Below are positions 54,364 to 64,000 of a stretch of DNA of 64,000 nucleotides, in pieces. Position 1 is the stretch's first letter, and each line of letters starts with the position of its first letter. The position numbers and the translations under genes were made by a program. The notes under the pieces are model-generated. The model ran no database searches and was not told where the DNA came from. It saw nothing but the letters and a program-made list of their open reading frames with translations. Source of the stretch: CAWDYA01 sp963806495 (GTDB taxonomy: Bacteria; Acidobacteriota; Polarisedimenticolia; JACPZX01; DASXTC01). The stretch lies in the NCBI GenBank assembly GCA_963806495.1, contig CAWDYA010000010.1, positions 1 to 64,000 of the forward strand, given 5' to 3'.

Positions 54364-54786
54364 ATGCGTATCAGCCGACGAGGCGAGTATGGTCTGGCCG
54401 CGGTGCTTTACCTGGCATCGCAGCCGGACGGCAAGTTGAGTCTGCGAGACGAGATCGCCGGCAAGTGCGGCATCCCGCGCAACTTTCTCGCACAGATTCT
54501 GGCCCGCCTCCGTCACAAGGGTATCCTCGGCTCGGTGCGCGGAAAGCGCGGCGGGTACTACCTGAAAGCGGAGCCTGGACGTCTGTCCCTGGCGGACGTC
54601 CTCGAAGCGCTCGAGGGGCCGATCACTCTCATTCGCACGATCAAGAACGACGAAACTCCCGACGCGGACTTCTTCAATTCGCGGGTCCGCGCCTTTTTCG
54701 GCAGGCTCCAGTCGAGAGGCTACGAGCTGCTGGCTTCGATGAAGATCGCTGACATGCTCCCGGCCCCGCCGCGAGAGAAGCCGTGA
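54364..54786 (+). CDS. Rrf2 family transcription regulator
   Basis: This 140-residue protein has the Rrf2 winged helix: MRISRRGEYGLAAVLYLASQ, IAGKCGIPRNFLAQILARLR, and the wing VRGKRGGYYLKAEP. The three C-terminal Cys that hold an iron-sulfur cluster in IscR or NsrR are missing; only one Cys is present (GKCGIP, in the helix). It would therefore not sense through a classical cluster. It lies 87 bp before a radical SAM gene in the same direction. Confidence 0.86.
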   Translation: MRISRRGEYGLAAVLYLASQPDGKLSLRDEIAGKCGIPRNFLAQILARLRHKGILGSVRGKRGGYYLKAEPGRLSLADVLEALEGPITLIRTIKNDETPDADFFNSRVRAFFGRLQSRGYELLASMKIADMLPAPPREKP

Positions 54787-54873
54787 GCTGAGTATCGAGC
54801 CCGTGAGTCTTCCCCGACTCCGCTCCTGTGACCTTGCGGGCACAACAGTCGCTAACACACTGGAGGGCTCATC

Positions 54874-56790
<1,917 letters not shown>

Positions 56791-56816
56791 TTACCCGCCG
56801 GGTCCGGAAGACACGA

Positions 56817-56853
56817 AAGCCGCCGGGGGCGTCGAGAGCCCCCGGCGGCTTTT
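56817..56853. terminator. bidirectional terminator
   Basis: A perfect 14-bp stem AAGCCGCCGGGGGC with a 7-base loop lies between two convergent genes, followed by TTTTC on the plus strand and preceded by GAAA, so it can work in both directions. Confidence 0.88.
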
Positions 56854-56875
56854 CATTTCCGGGTCATACGAAGGT

Positions 56876-57589
56876 TCAGGAGCGCCCGGGCACCTGCACC
56901 GCATGGTCGAGCGCGATCGACATCTGCGTGCCGGCAGGCAGGCTGACCTGCTCGCCCTCCTTCGACATCACCACGCCGGTGCCGATAGCGCCGCCCACGA
57001 TGCTGCCCACCACGGCTGCCTTGGTGTCCTTGCCGACGATCTTGCCGAGCAGGGCGCCGCCGGCCGCGCTGCCACCGATCACCGCCGCGTTGCGCTTCTT
57101 CTTGCTGGCGGACTTCTCCGACAGCGTCGCCGTGATGTCCGTGCTGTAGCCGTTCGGCAGCGTGAGACAATCGAACGCCATGACCAGCTTCGCATTGCCG
57201 GCCCCGCGCTTCGCCTTGACCACCTCGGCCACCGTCCCGTGGACCGTGCTTCCGGCCGGAATCACCTCGCGTCCGTCGACGACGACCGGCGAGAGCACCT
57301 CTGCCGTGAACGCATCACCGACGTGGCTGACACCCGAGTCGAGATCGGCCGAGAGGCTCAGTTCGAGCTGCGTTCCCGAGGCGACGGTGACGTTGCGCGG
57401 AGGCGGGGGCGGTGCCTGCCGCCGGAGCGCGGGGGCCTGATTCGCCGGCGCCTGCGCGGGCGCGGCGGCAGGGGCCTGCTGGGCGATGTTCTGATCGGCC
57501 TCGTCGGTGGCGGCATCCTGGCTCTGCGCGCACCCGGCCAGGGCGAGCGCTGCGACCGCGATGCCTGCAACGAACAGACGTGACGACAT
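56876..57589 (-). CDS. glycine-zipper lipoprotein B
   Basis: This 237-residue lipoprotein (lipobox LALAGCAQ near residue 18) has a Gln/Ala/Pro-rich linker and beta domain (VASGTQLELSLSADLDSGVS, VIPAGSTVHGTVAEVVKAKR), then the KKKRNAAVIGGSAAGGALLG zipper. It is a paralogue of the product of 39847-40650 in order and motif. Its 5' end faces the ubiD gene divergently across about 150 bp. Function is unknown; such proteins may act in envelope stress. Confidence 0.75.
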   Translation of the reverse strand: MSSRLFVAGIAVAALALAGCAQSQDAATDEADQNIAQQAPAAAPAQAPANQAPALRRQAPPPPPRNVTVASGTQLELSLSADLDSGVSHVGDAFTAEVLSPVVVDGREVIPAGSTVHGTVAEVVKAKRGAGNAKLVMAFDCLTLPNGYSTDITATLSEKSASKKKRNAAVIGGSAAGGALLGKIVGKDTKAAVVGSIVGGAIGTGVVMSKEGEQVSLPAGTQMSIALDHAVQVPGRS

Positions 57590-57745
57590 GGGATCTCCTC
57601 CTTCTGATGTACGTGACCGGCGCCATGGCGCCGAACGGGCAATCTAGGTCCGCCTTCGGCGCGCGGCCACCGGCGACAGCGGAGAAAAACCCGCTACCGA
57701 AGATCGGCTTGCGGATGCGGTAACATGGCCCGAAAGGAGGGGGTC

Positions 57746-59221
57746 TTGGCCTACGACAGCCTGCAGGATTTCCTGGCGGTCCTCAAGAAAAACGGCGAGC
57801 TCCTGACCATCTCGGAGCCGGTCTCGCCCCGGCTCGAGGTGACCGAGATCTGCGACCGGGTCGTCAAGAGCGGCGGGCCCGCGCTGCTTTTCACGAACCT
57901 GACGAGACCCGGCGGCGGGCGGTACGACATGCCGCTGCTCATCAATACATTCGGCTCGGAAAAGCGGATGGCCCTGGCGCTTCAGACCGGGACGCTCGAC
58001 GCGCTGGCCACCGAGATCGCGTCGTTTCTGGAACCCGACATCCCCGACACCCTGCTCGGCAAGATCCAGATGATGCCGAAGCTGTCACGACTGTCGGCGC
58101 TGCAGCCGAAGACGGTCGGCCGCGCCGCCTGCCAGGAGGTGGTCGAGACCGAGCGGCCGTCGCTCGCCGATATCCCGATCATCACCTGCTGGCCGATGGA
58201 CGCCGGCCCCTACATCACCCTGCCGCTGGTGTTCACCCGCCACCCGGAGAAAGGCACGCGCAACATCGGCATGTACCGGCTGCAGGTGTTCGACGACCGG
58301 ACGCTCGGCATGCACTGGCAGCTCCACAAGGGCGGCGCCGAGCATTACCGGGCCGCCGCCGAGCGCAAGGAGCGGATGCCGGTCGCCATCGCGCTCGGCC
58401 CGGATCCGTCGCTCATCTACGCCGCCACCGCGCCGCTGCCTCCCGAGATAGACGAGCTGATGCTGGCCGGCTTCGTCAGGAAGAAGTCGGTCGAGATGGT
58501 GAAGTGCGTCTCGATCGACATGGAGGTTCCGGCCTCCTCCCAGATCGTGCTCGAGGGATATGTCGACCCGTCCGAGCAGCGGCTGGAGGGACCCTTCGGC
58601 GATCACACCGGCTTCTACTCTCTGGCCGACATGTACCCGGTGTTCCATCTCACCGCGGTGACGAGACGGCGCGAGCCGATCTATCCGACGATCATCGTCG
58701 GGCCTCCGCCGATGGAGGACGCCTGGCTCGGCCTGGCGACCGAGAGGCTGTTCCTTCCTCTGGTGAGGAAGGTGATCCCCGAGGTGGTGGACATGGTGCT
58801 GCCGCCCGAGGGGATCTTCCACAACCTGGCGATCGTGAAGATCAACAAGCGCTACGCCGGGCATGGGCGCAAGGTGATCCATGCCGTCTGGGGCCTCGGT
58901 CAGCTCATGTTCACCAAGGTGGTGGTCGTGGTGGACGCCGACTGCGACATCCACAACCCGGCCGAGGTGGTCTGGCGGGTCGGCACGCATTTCGATCCGA
59001 AGAGGGACGTCGTCATCAGCGAGGGGCCGCTCGACGTGCTCGATTTCTCGGGCCTCGCTCCGGCGTACGGCGGCAAGCTCGGCATCGACGCCACACGCAA
59101 GACGAAGGAGGAAGGGTTCACCGGCGAGTGGCCCCCGATCATCCGGATGGACGAGGAGATCGTGAAGAGGATCGACGCCCTGTGGCCGAAGCTGAACCTG
59201 CCGCCGCGGAGCGGCGCGTGA
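57746..59221 (+). CDS. ubiD: UbiD-type (de)carboxylase
   Basis: This protein of about 491 residues is a UbiD family decarboxylase using prenylated FMN. The catalytic triad region is LEGPFGDHTGFY near residue 285, and ITCWPMDAGPYITLPLVFT lies near 150. It could make a quinone precursor. The quinone cannot be settled; a menaquinone-type role fits the type B succinate dehydrogenase. TTG at 57746 is chosen for the ideal AAAGGAGGGGG upstream. An ATG at 57725 would add seven residues. Confidence 0.87.
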   Translation: MAYDSLQDFLAVLKKNGELLTISEPVSPRLEVTEICDRVVKSGGPALLFTNLTRPGGGRYDMPLLINTFGSEKRMALALQTGTLDALATEIASFLEPDIPDTLLGKIQMMPKLSRLSALQPKTVGRAACQEVVETERPSLADIPIITCWPMDAGPYITLPLVFTRHPEKGTRNIGMYRLQVFDDRTLGMHWQLHKGGAEHYRAAAERKERMPVAIALGPDPSLIYAATAPLPPEIDELMLAGFVRKKSVEMVKCVSIDMEVPASSQIVLEGYVDPSEQRLEGPFGDHTGFYSLADMYPVFHLTAVTRRREPIYPTIIVGPPPMEDAWLGLATERLFLPLVRKVIPEVVDMVLPPEGIFHNLAIVKINKRYAGHGRKVIHAVWGLGQLMFTKVVVVVDADCDIHNPAEVVWRVGTHFDPKRDVVISEGPLDVLDFSGLAPAYGGKLGIDATRKTKEEGFTGEWPPIIRMDEEIVKRIDALWPKLNLPPRSGA

Positions 59222-60195
59222 GCGGGGATCGGACGGAGGCGCGCGTCCGCCGCGGCGTCCCCCCGGCACGCTCCGTCTTCGATGCGGCGAAGGACGCGCC
59301 CGCGCCGGGCGCGCGCACCGCCGCGCTGGTTCTCTCCTCCATCGGGATCGCCTTCGAGGGCATGGGCGATGCCTGGCACGCCGCGTTTCTCTCGCGGTAC
59401 GCGCCGTGGGCCGAGGACTCCCCGACAGAAACGGCCCGCACGGTCACCCTGTCGGCGGCGCAAGGCGACGCCGACTGGTTCATCTCGCCGCCGCGTCCCG
59501 GCAACACCGAGGTGAACCCGGTCTGGGTGGCGGTGGAGCCCGACGGGGAGGCTGCCGGACACTGGGCGGTGAGGGTCTGCACCTACGGTCTGGCGGCCTC
59601 GTTCAGCACGAAGGGCGGGCATGGCCTCGCCCTGTTCTCACGGCGGGATGTCGAGCCGCGCGAGCGGGGTGTGGAGAACATCCTCCGGGTGGTCACCGCC
59701 TGGCTGGCGGTCACGCGCGGCGGCGTGCTGATGCACAGCGCCTCGATCGTCAGGGAGAAGCGCGGATACCTGTTCTTCGGATCATCGGGCTCGGGCAAGT
59801 CGACCCTCGCGGCGGTGTCGAGGCGGGGGCGGGTGGTGAGCGACGACCTGACGCTCCTGCTGCCGGGGTCGGACGGCACGCCCGAGATCGTCGGGGGTCC
59901 CTTTCGCGGCACCTACACGGCGGGCGAGCCGGTGACCGGCCGTTATCCCGTGCGGGCCGCCTTCCGACTGGTCAAGGCAGCGGCCGGCGAGCCGGCCGAT
60001 GTGGAACCGGCCCGGCCGGCGCTCGCGATGGCGGGTGCGGTGGCGAACCTGCCGTTCGTCGTGGATCAGCTCCACGAGGACACGGCGTTGCTTGGGAGTG
60101 TCGAGCGGGTGTTCGCACGGTTTCCCATCCTGCGACTCCGCTTCGGGAAGGACGATGACTCGTTCTGGGATGCGATCGACTCGGCAGGTCTCTGA
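59218..60195 (+). CDS. HPr-kinase-like P-loop protein
   Basis: This 325-residue protein has a poorly conserved N-terminal half and a C-terminal P-loop of HPr kinase type: FFGSSGSGKSTLAAV near residue 185, RVVSDDLTLLLPG near 205, then GGPFRGTYTAGEP. It lacks the usual HPr-binding context and no HPr gene is near. Such HprK-like proteins exist in many phyla with unknown partners. It starts GTGA over the ubiD stop, and its end overlaps the binding-protein gene. Confidence 0.68.
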   Translation: MSGDRTEARVRRGVPPARSVFDAAKDAPAPGARTAALVLSSIGIAFEGMGDAWHAAFLSRYAPWAEDSPTETARTVTLSAAQGDADWFISPPRPGNTEVNPVWVAVEPDGEAAGHWAVRVCTYGLAASFSTKGGHGLALFSRRDVEPRERGVENILRVVTAWLAVTRGGVLMHSASIVREKRGYLFFGSSGSGKSTLAAVSRRGRVVSDDLTLLLPGSDGTPEIVGGPFRGTYTAGEPVTGRYPVRAAFRLVKAAAGEPADVEPARPALAMAGAVANLPFVVDQLHEDTALLGSVERVFARFPILRLRFGKDDDSFWDAIDSAGL

Positions 60196-61228
60196 GGCGG
60201 TGCGGCTCGCCTCGGCCGTCATCCTCGCGGCCGTGACACCGCTGACCCTGCCGGCCTGCCGTGCGGGAGACTCCGGCGGCCCCGCGGTGGTGCGGGCGGG
60301 GCACTTTCCCAATATCACCCACGCGCAGGGTCTGGTTGGACAGGCAACCGGGCGTTTTCAGAAGGCGCTCGGCGGTGCGGCCCGGATCGAATGGAAGGTG
60401 TTCAACGCCGGCCCGTCGACGATCGAGGCGATGTTCGCCGGCGAGCTGGACATCGCCTACATCGGCCCGAATCCCGCCATCACCGGGTACGTACGCTCGC
60501 ACGGCGAGGCGCTGCGGATCATCGCCGGAGCCTGTTCCGGGGGCGCGGCGCTCGTCGTCCGGTCGGATGTTCCGATCGCCTCCGCGGCCGACTTTCGAGG
60601 GCGGAGCCTCGCCACTCCGCAGATCGGCAACACGCAGGATGTCGCCGCACGGCACTGGCTGCTCGACAACGGCCTGGACTGGATCGAGCGCGGTGGCACC
60701 GTACGCGTGCTGCCGCTTGCCAACCCCGACCAGCTCACGCTGTTCCTGAAGAAGGAGCTCGACGCAGCCTGGACGGTCGAGCCCTGGGTATCCCGGCTTC
60801 TGCAGGAGGGGGGCGGGCGCGTCCTCCTGGAGGAGGGATCCCTCTGGCCGGACGGCCGCTACGTCACGACCCATCTGATCGTGTCGAGGCGGTTCCTCGA
60901 CGGACACCCGGACATCGTGCATGCCTGGATTCGGGAGCATGTCGCGATCACCGACTGGATCAACGCGCATCGCGACGACGCGGTCTCGATCATCAACACG
61001 GAGATCGGCGTCGAGACGGGTCGAACGCTGCCGGAGAGGGTGATCCGGGCCGCCTTCGAGCGGCTGACCCTGACCGACGACCCGGTGCGCTCATCGCTGG
61101 TGGAGTCGGCCCGTCGTGCGTTCGATCTCGGGTTCCTGGGCCGCGAGGAACCGGACCTGAGCGGCATCTACGATCTGACGCTGCTCAACGCCGTACGCAG
61201 GGAGGCGGGTCGGCCGCCGGTCCCCTGA
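60170..61228 (+). CDS. NitT/TauT-type ABC substrate-binding lipoprotein
   Basis: This protein of 352 residues is a periplasmic binding protein of the sulfonate/nitrate/thiamine-precursor class. It has a lipobox (LTLPAC) then AGHFPNITHAQGLVG, AMFAGELDIAYIGPNPAITG near 100 and a typical hinge EAAWT-like LDAAWTVEPWVS near 205. The ATG at 60170 lies inside the kinase-like gene. A GTG at 60200 is an alternative and keeps the signal intact. The ligand is not shown. Confidence 0.85.
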   Translation: MRSTRQVSEAVRLASAVILAAVTPLTLPACRAGDSGGPAVVRAGHFPNITHAQGLVGQATGRFQKALGGAARIEWKVFNAGPSTIEAMFAGELDIAYIGPNPAITGYVRSHGEALRIIAGACSGGAALVVRSDVPIASAADFRGRSLATPQIGNTQDVAARHWLLDNGLDWIERGGTVRVLPLANPDQLTLFLKKELDAAWTVEPWVSRLLQEGGGRVLLEEGSLWPDGRYVTTHLIVSRRFLDGHPDIVHAWIREHVAITDWINAHRDDAVSIINTEIGVETGRTLPERVIRAAFERLTLTDDPVRSSLVESARRAFDLGFLGREEPDLSGIYDLTLLNAVRREAGRPPVP

Positions 61229-61247
61229 GCGGCGCGAGGCCGATACC

Positions 61248-62027
61248 ATGCAGACCACAGCCACCGTCGCCGCGCTCGAAGCCCGGAACCTCACCAAGAG
61301 CTTCCGCACGCGCAACGGCCTGCTGGCCGCGCTCGGTCCGATCGATCTTACCGTGAGCGATGGCGAGTTCATCTGCATCGTGGGCCCTTCCGGCTGCGGC
61401 AAGTCGACACTTCTCAACATCGTGGCCGGGCTCGATCGCCCCGACTCAGGAGAGATCCTGTTCGCCGGGCAGCCGATCACCGGCCCGGGCCCCGACCGAC
61501 TGGTGCTGTTCCAGGAGCTCGGGCTGTTTCCGTGGCTGACCGTTCTCGGCAACGTGGAGTTCGGCCTCAAGCTCCGGGGGGTCGACCGGACGGCACGCCG
61601 GGACTCGGCGCAACGATGGCTGCGCATGGTCCACCTGAGCGGGTTCCAGAACGCATCGGTGCACGAGCTCTCGGGCGGGATGAAGCAGCGCGCGGCGCTC
61701 GCGCGTGCCCTGGCCATGGAGCCGCGGATGCTCCTGATGGACGAGCCGTTCGGCGCCCTGGATGCCCAGACCCGCGACATGCTCCACCACGAGCTGCAGC
61801 AGCTCTGGCTGGAAACCCGCAGGACGGTTTTCTTCGTCACGCACAACGTCTACGAGGCGGCCTGTCTGGGCGACCGCGTGATCACGTTCACCAGGCGCCC
61901 CGGCCGCATCAAGGGCCAGTTCGTCATCGACCTGCCGCGTCCCCGCCGGATCGAGAACCCCGAGGTGACGGCCTTCGCGGCCCGGATACGCGACGATCTC
62001 CGGGGCGAGATGGAACATGAGCCGTAG
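61248..62027 (+). CDS. ABC importer ATPase (SsuB/TauB type)
   Basis: This 259-residue ATPase has Walker A GPSGCGKSTL near residue 45, Q-loop VLFQELGLFPW, signature LSGGMKQRAAL near 140, Walker B MLLMDEPFGALDAQT and the H-loop FFVTHNVYEA. It is of the NitT/TauT type that works with the binding protein just upstream and the permease just downstream (11-bp overlap). Confidence 0.93.
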   Translation: MQTTATVAALEARNLTKSFRTRNGLLAALGPIDLTVSDGEFICIVGPSGCGKSTLLNIVAGLDRPDSGEILFAGQPITGPGPDRLVLFQELGLFPWLTVLGNVEFGLKLRGVDRTARRDSAQRWLRMVHLSGFQNASVHELSGGMKQRAALARALAMEPRMLLMDEPFGALDAQTRDMLHHELQQLWLETRRTVFFVTHNVYEAACLGDRVITFTRRPGRIKGQFVIDLPRPRRIENPEVTAFAARIRDDLRGEMEHEP

Positions 62028-62781
62028 TCTGAATCGCGCGATGTTCTACCTCGCCCTGCTGGCGGCCTGGCAGGCGGTCCATCTCCGGGGTCCCTGGCCC
62101 CCCTATCTGCTCCCGGGCCCGCTGCAGGTGGCAGAGGCCCTTGTCCGCGGCTTCGGCGATGGGACCTTTCTGATCGGCATGGGCGTGAGCCTGCGCCGGC
62201 TCGCTCTGGGCTATTCCATCTCGCTGGCCGCCGGTGTCAGCCTCGGTCTCGTCGTGGGGCGCGTCCGCTGGGCCGAGGAGACCATCGGGTCGCTGATGCT
62301 GGGGCTCCAGACGCTGCCATCGATCTGCTGGCTCCCGCTCGCCATCATCTGGTTCGGGCTGAACGAGAAAGCCATCCAGTTCGTGGTCATCATGGGGGCG
62401 CTGCTGGCGGTGGCGATCCACACAGACGATGGCGTGAAGAACATCCCGCCGATCTACATACGGGCCGGACGTAACCTGGGGGCCGGTGGCTGGCGGCTCC
62501 TCCTCCAGGTGATGCTGCCCGCCGCGCTGCCCTCAATCCTGACCGGGGCCAAGCTGGGCTGGTCGTTCGCCTGGCGCTCGCTGATGGCGGCGGAGCTCCT
62601 GTTCGTCAGCCTCGGCCTCGGCCAGCTCCTGATGGTGGGCCGCGAGCTCAACGATATGGCGCAGGTGATCGCCGTGATGCTGATCATCATCGGCCTCGGG
62701 CTGCTGGTCGACAACCTGGTCTTCGGCCGACTGGAGCGAATCGTCCGGAGGCGGTGGGGGTTGACCGGCAGCCATACCTGA
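62017..62781 (+). CDS. ABC importer permease (SsuC/TauC type)
   Basis: This 254-residue permease has about six helices and the ATPase-contact loop (AGRNLGAGGWRLLLQVMLPA near residue 150). It overlaps the ATPase gene and completes the import system. Its end lies 13 bp from the convergent macrodomain gene. The single permease should form a homodimer. Confidence 0.92.
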   Translation: MSRSLNRAMFYLALLAAWQAVHLRGPWPPYLLPGPLQVAEALVRGFGDGTFLIGMGVSLRRLALGYSISLAAGVSLGLVVGRVRWAEETIGSLMLGLQTLPSICWLPLAIIWFGLNEKAIQFVVIMGALLAVAIHTDDGVKNIPPIYIRAGRNLGAGGWRLLLQVMLPAALPSILTGAKLGWSFAWRSLMAAELLFVSLGLGQLLMVGRELNDMAQVIAVMLIIIGLGLLVDNLVFGRLERIVRRRWGLTGSHT

Positions 62782-62794
62782 CCGGCGTGACGCT

Positions 62795-63337
62795 CTATCG
62801 GCCCGCCGCCAGCTCCTCGAGGGCACGCTCGTAAACGCCGTACGAGCGCTCGCCGAACAGGACGAACCGGATCAGCCGGAGCTGCGGGTGGCCCTTCAGG
62901 AACTCCAGCGCCGTCGACAACGCGATGCGCGCCGCTTCGTCAATCGGATAGCCGTACGCGCCGGTGCTGAGCGACGGTGTCGCCACCGACGCCAGCCGGT
63001 GCTCCACCGCCCGGTTGAAGGCGCTCGCATAGGCCGAGGCGAGCAGCGAGGGCTCCCCCTGGCGGCCGTCCCGGTAGACGGGCCCCACGGCGTGGATCAC
63101 CTTCTTCGCCGGGAGGCGGCCGGCGCCGGTGACCACGGCCTGGCCGGTCGGGCAGCCGGGCAGCCTTCGGCACTCCTCCATGATCGCCTCCCCGCCGGCG
63201 CGATGGATCGCTCCGTCCACGCCGCCTCCGCCCGCGAGCCGATCGTTCGCGGCGTTGACGATGCCGTCCACTTCCTGTCGCGTGATGTCCCCCTCGCACA
63301 GCTCGAGCACCGCGGGCCCGACCTTGATTTCCATCAT
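62795..63337 (-). CDS. macrodomain ADP-ribose hydrolase
   Basis: This 180-residue macrodomain protein of the YmdB type has the ligand motifs GDITRQEVDGIVNAANDRLA at the N-terminus, GGGGVDGAIHRAGG near residue 35 and SLSTGAYGYPIDEAA near 125. It would hydrolyse O-acetyl-ADP-ribose or mono-ADP-ribose. The ATG at 63337 has a GGAGGTGAGA site upstream and is preferred to 63361. Confidence 0.9.
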   Translation of the reverse strand: MMEIKVGPAVLELCEGDITRQEVDGIVNAANDRLAGGGGVDGAIHRAGGEAIMEECRRLPGCPTGQAVVTGAGRLPAKKVIHAVGPVYRDGRQGEPSLLASAYASAFNRAVEHRLASVATPSLSTGAYGYPIDEAARIALSTALEFLKGHPQLRLIRFVLFGERSYGVYERALEELAAGR

Positions 63338-63357
63338 GGTCTCACCTCCATGCCCGC

Positions 63358-64000
63358 TCACCAGGCGAAGACATAGCGGTCGCGCCGCGGGTCGGCAGCG
63401 CCCGCCCTCACACCGTTGATCCGGTCGATCGAGACGATGGTCGGCGCGCTGGCGTGGCTCCAGTCTCCCAGCACCTCGACCTCGTGTCCGCGCCGTCTCA
63501 GCTCCGCGACCACATCGGCGCCGACACGGCCCTCGACGCGGAGCTGGTTCGGCCGGATGCGGTGCTGGTCCCAGCTCTCCTCGAGGTGCAGCGTGTCGAA
63601 CCGGGGCGCTTCCACGGCCTCCTGCAGGTTCATCCCGAACTCGGCGACGTCGAGGAACACCTGCAGCAGCGTCTGATCCTGCACATCGAGACCGGGCGTG
63701 CTGAAGGCGAGAGTCGGCGGTCCGCCCGCCGGGCCCGCGAGCGTCGGCGTGAGCGTGTACCTCGGCCGCTTGCCGGGCGCGAGCCGGTTGGGGCTTCCCT
63801 CGGCCAGGGTGAACGCCTGCATCCGCTCCGACAACGGTATGCCCGTGCCGGCCACGACGACCGAGGGCAGCCAGGCCCCGCTCGGGGTGGCCGAGAACAG
63901 GTTCCCCTCAGCATCCACGATATTGATGCAGGTGGTCCCGAGCGGCGTGCGATCGGGCGGAGCCGGCGGCGGCACGACGCCGCGCCCCGCACGGGAGACC
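63358..64000 (-). CDS. ggt: gamma-glutamyltransferase, 3' part
   Basis: This is the C-terminal part of a gamma-glutamyltransferase family protein; the gene continues beyond the end of the window. The self-cleavage site is LGTTCINIVDAEGN, where Thr is the nucleophile, though the usual TTHxS reads TTCIN. Further motifs are FSATPSGAWLPSVVV and NRLAPGKRPRYTLTPTL. It would process glutathione or similar gamma-glutamyl compounds. The large subunit is outside the window. Confidence 0.8.
   Translation of the reverse strand, partial: VSRAGRGVVPPPAPPDRTPLGTTCINIVDAEGNLFSATPSGAWLPSVVVAGTGIPLSERMQAFTLAEGSPNRLAPGKRPRYTLTPTLAGPAGGPPTLAFSTPGLDVQDQTLLQVFLDVAEFGMNLQEAVEAPRFDTLHLEESWDQHRIRPNQLRVEGRVGADVVAELRRRGHEVEVLGDWSHASAPTIVSIDRINGVRAGAADPRRDRYVFAW

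Overview
The window is a 64-kb piece of a high-GC bacterial chromosome. It encodes a Gram-negative type envelope: a secretin, outer-membrane barrels and lipoproteins. The gene set (a large secreted VPS10/BNR-repeat protein, three-subunit succinate dehydrogenase with a five-helix cytochrome b, a UbiD decarboxylase, a Tad pilus) fits Acidobacteriota or a neighbouring deep phylum. That placement is an inference from gene content; no rRNA or tRNA is present to test it.

Layout. (1) 1-3650: an integron. Four near-identical 94-95 bp attC sites separate small cassettes, all read on the minus strand. An attI-type core site lies at 2317-2323. An IntI-type integrase at 2477-3650 lies upstream of the array in the same orientation as the cassettes, and is broken by many frameshifts. 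(2) 3811-15911: a complete-looking Tad/Flp pilus operon on the minus strand, running from two Flp pilins through prepilin peptidase, TadE, CpaB, CpaC, TadG, CpaE, CpaF, TadB and TadC to DUF192, an AAA ATPase and a small membrane protein. (3) 15912-18818: regulation. It holds two divergent sigma-54 type promoters, an 18-bp palindrome found twice, a GAF/degenerate-GGDEF protein and a sensorless sigma-54 activator. (4) 18819-26460: an exopolysaccharide synthesis and export operon on the plus strand (TPR/glycosidase, TPR/outer-membrane barrel, response regulator, HEAT-repeat membrane protein, GT2 synthase). (5) 26461-27201: a GC-rich spacer of direct and inverted repeats between convergent genes. 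(6) 27202-35112: a lipoprotein deacetylase, a transglutaminase fold with Ser in place of the catalytic Cys, a cyclase, then an MMPL-VTT-UppP envelope-lipid operon and a small HhH/DUF302 operon. (7) 35117-49949: VPS10 protein, MFS transporter, glycine-zipper lipoprotein, aspartase-family lyase, aldehyde dehydrogenase, methyltransferase, sdhBAC, a lone ATPase domain, DNA glycosylase, Rieske protein and SixA phosphatase. (8) 50054-56790: thiC coupled to a large radical SAM protein, then Rrf2 with a second radical SAM enzyme resembling tetraether/membrane-spanning lipid synthases. (9) 56876-64000: a second glycine-zipper lipoprotein, a UbiD/HPr-kinase-like/NitT-type ABC import operon, a macrodomain protein and the 3' part of a gamma-glutamyltransferase.

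The likely working unit of regions 2-4 is a surface-attachment programme: pilus and exopolysaccharide flank one sigma-54 activator and share a candidate operator. Single-base indels break at least five otherwise well conserved genes (cpaE, cpaB, the HEAT protein, the GT2 synthase, the deacetylase). In those I inspected closely the flanking frames rejoin conserved protein sequence, so they look like consensus errors. The integrase has a much higher density of indels, so its state must be checked in reads.
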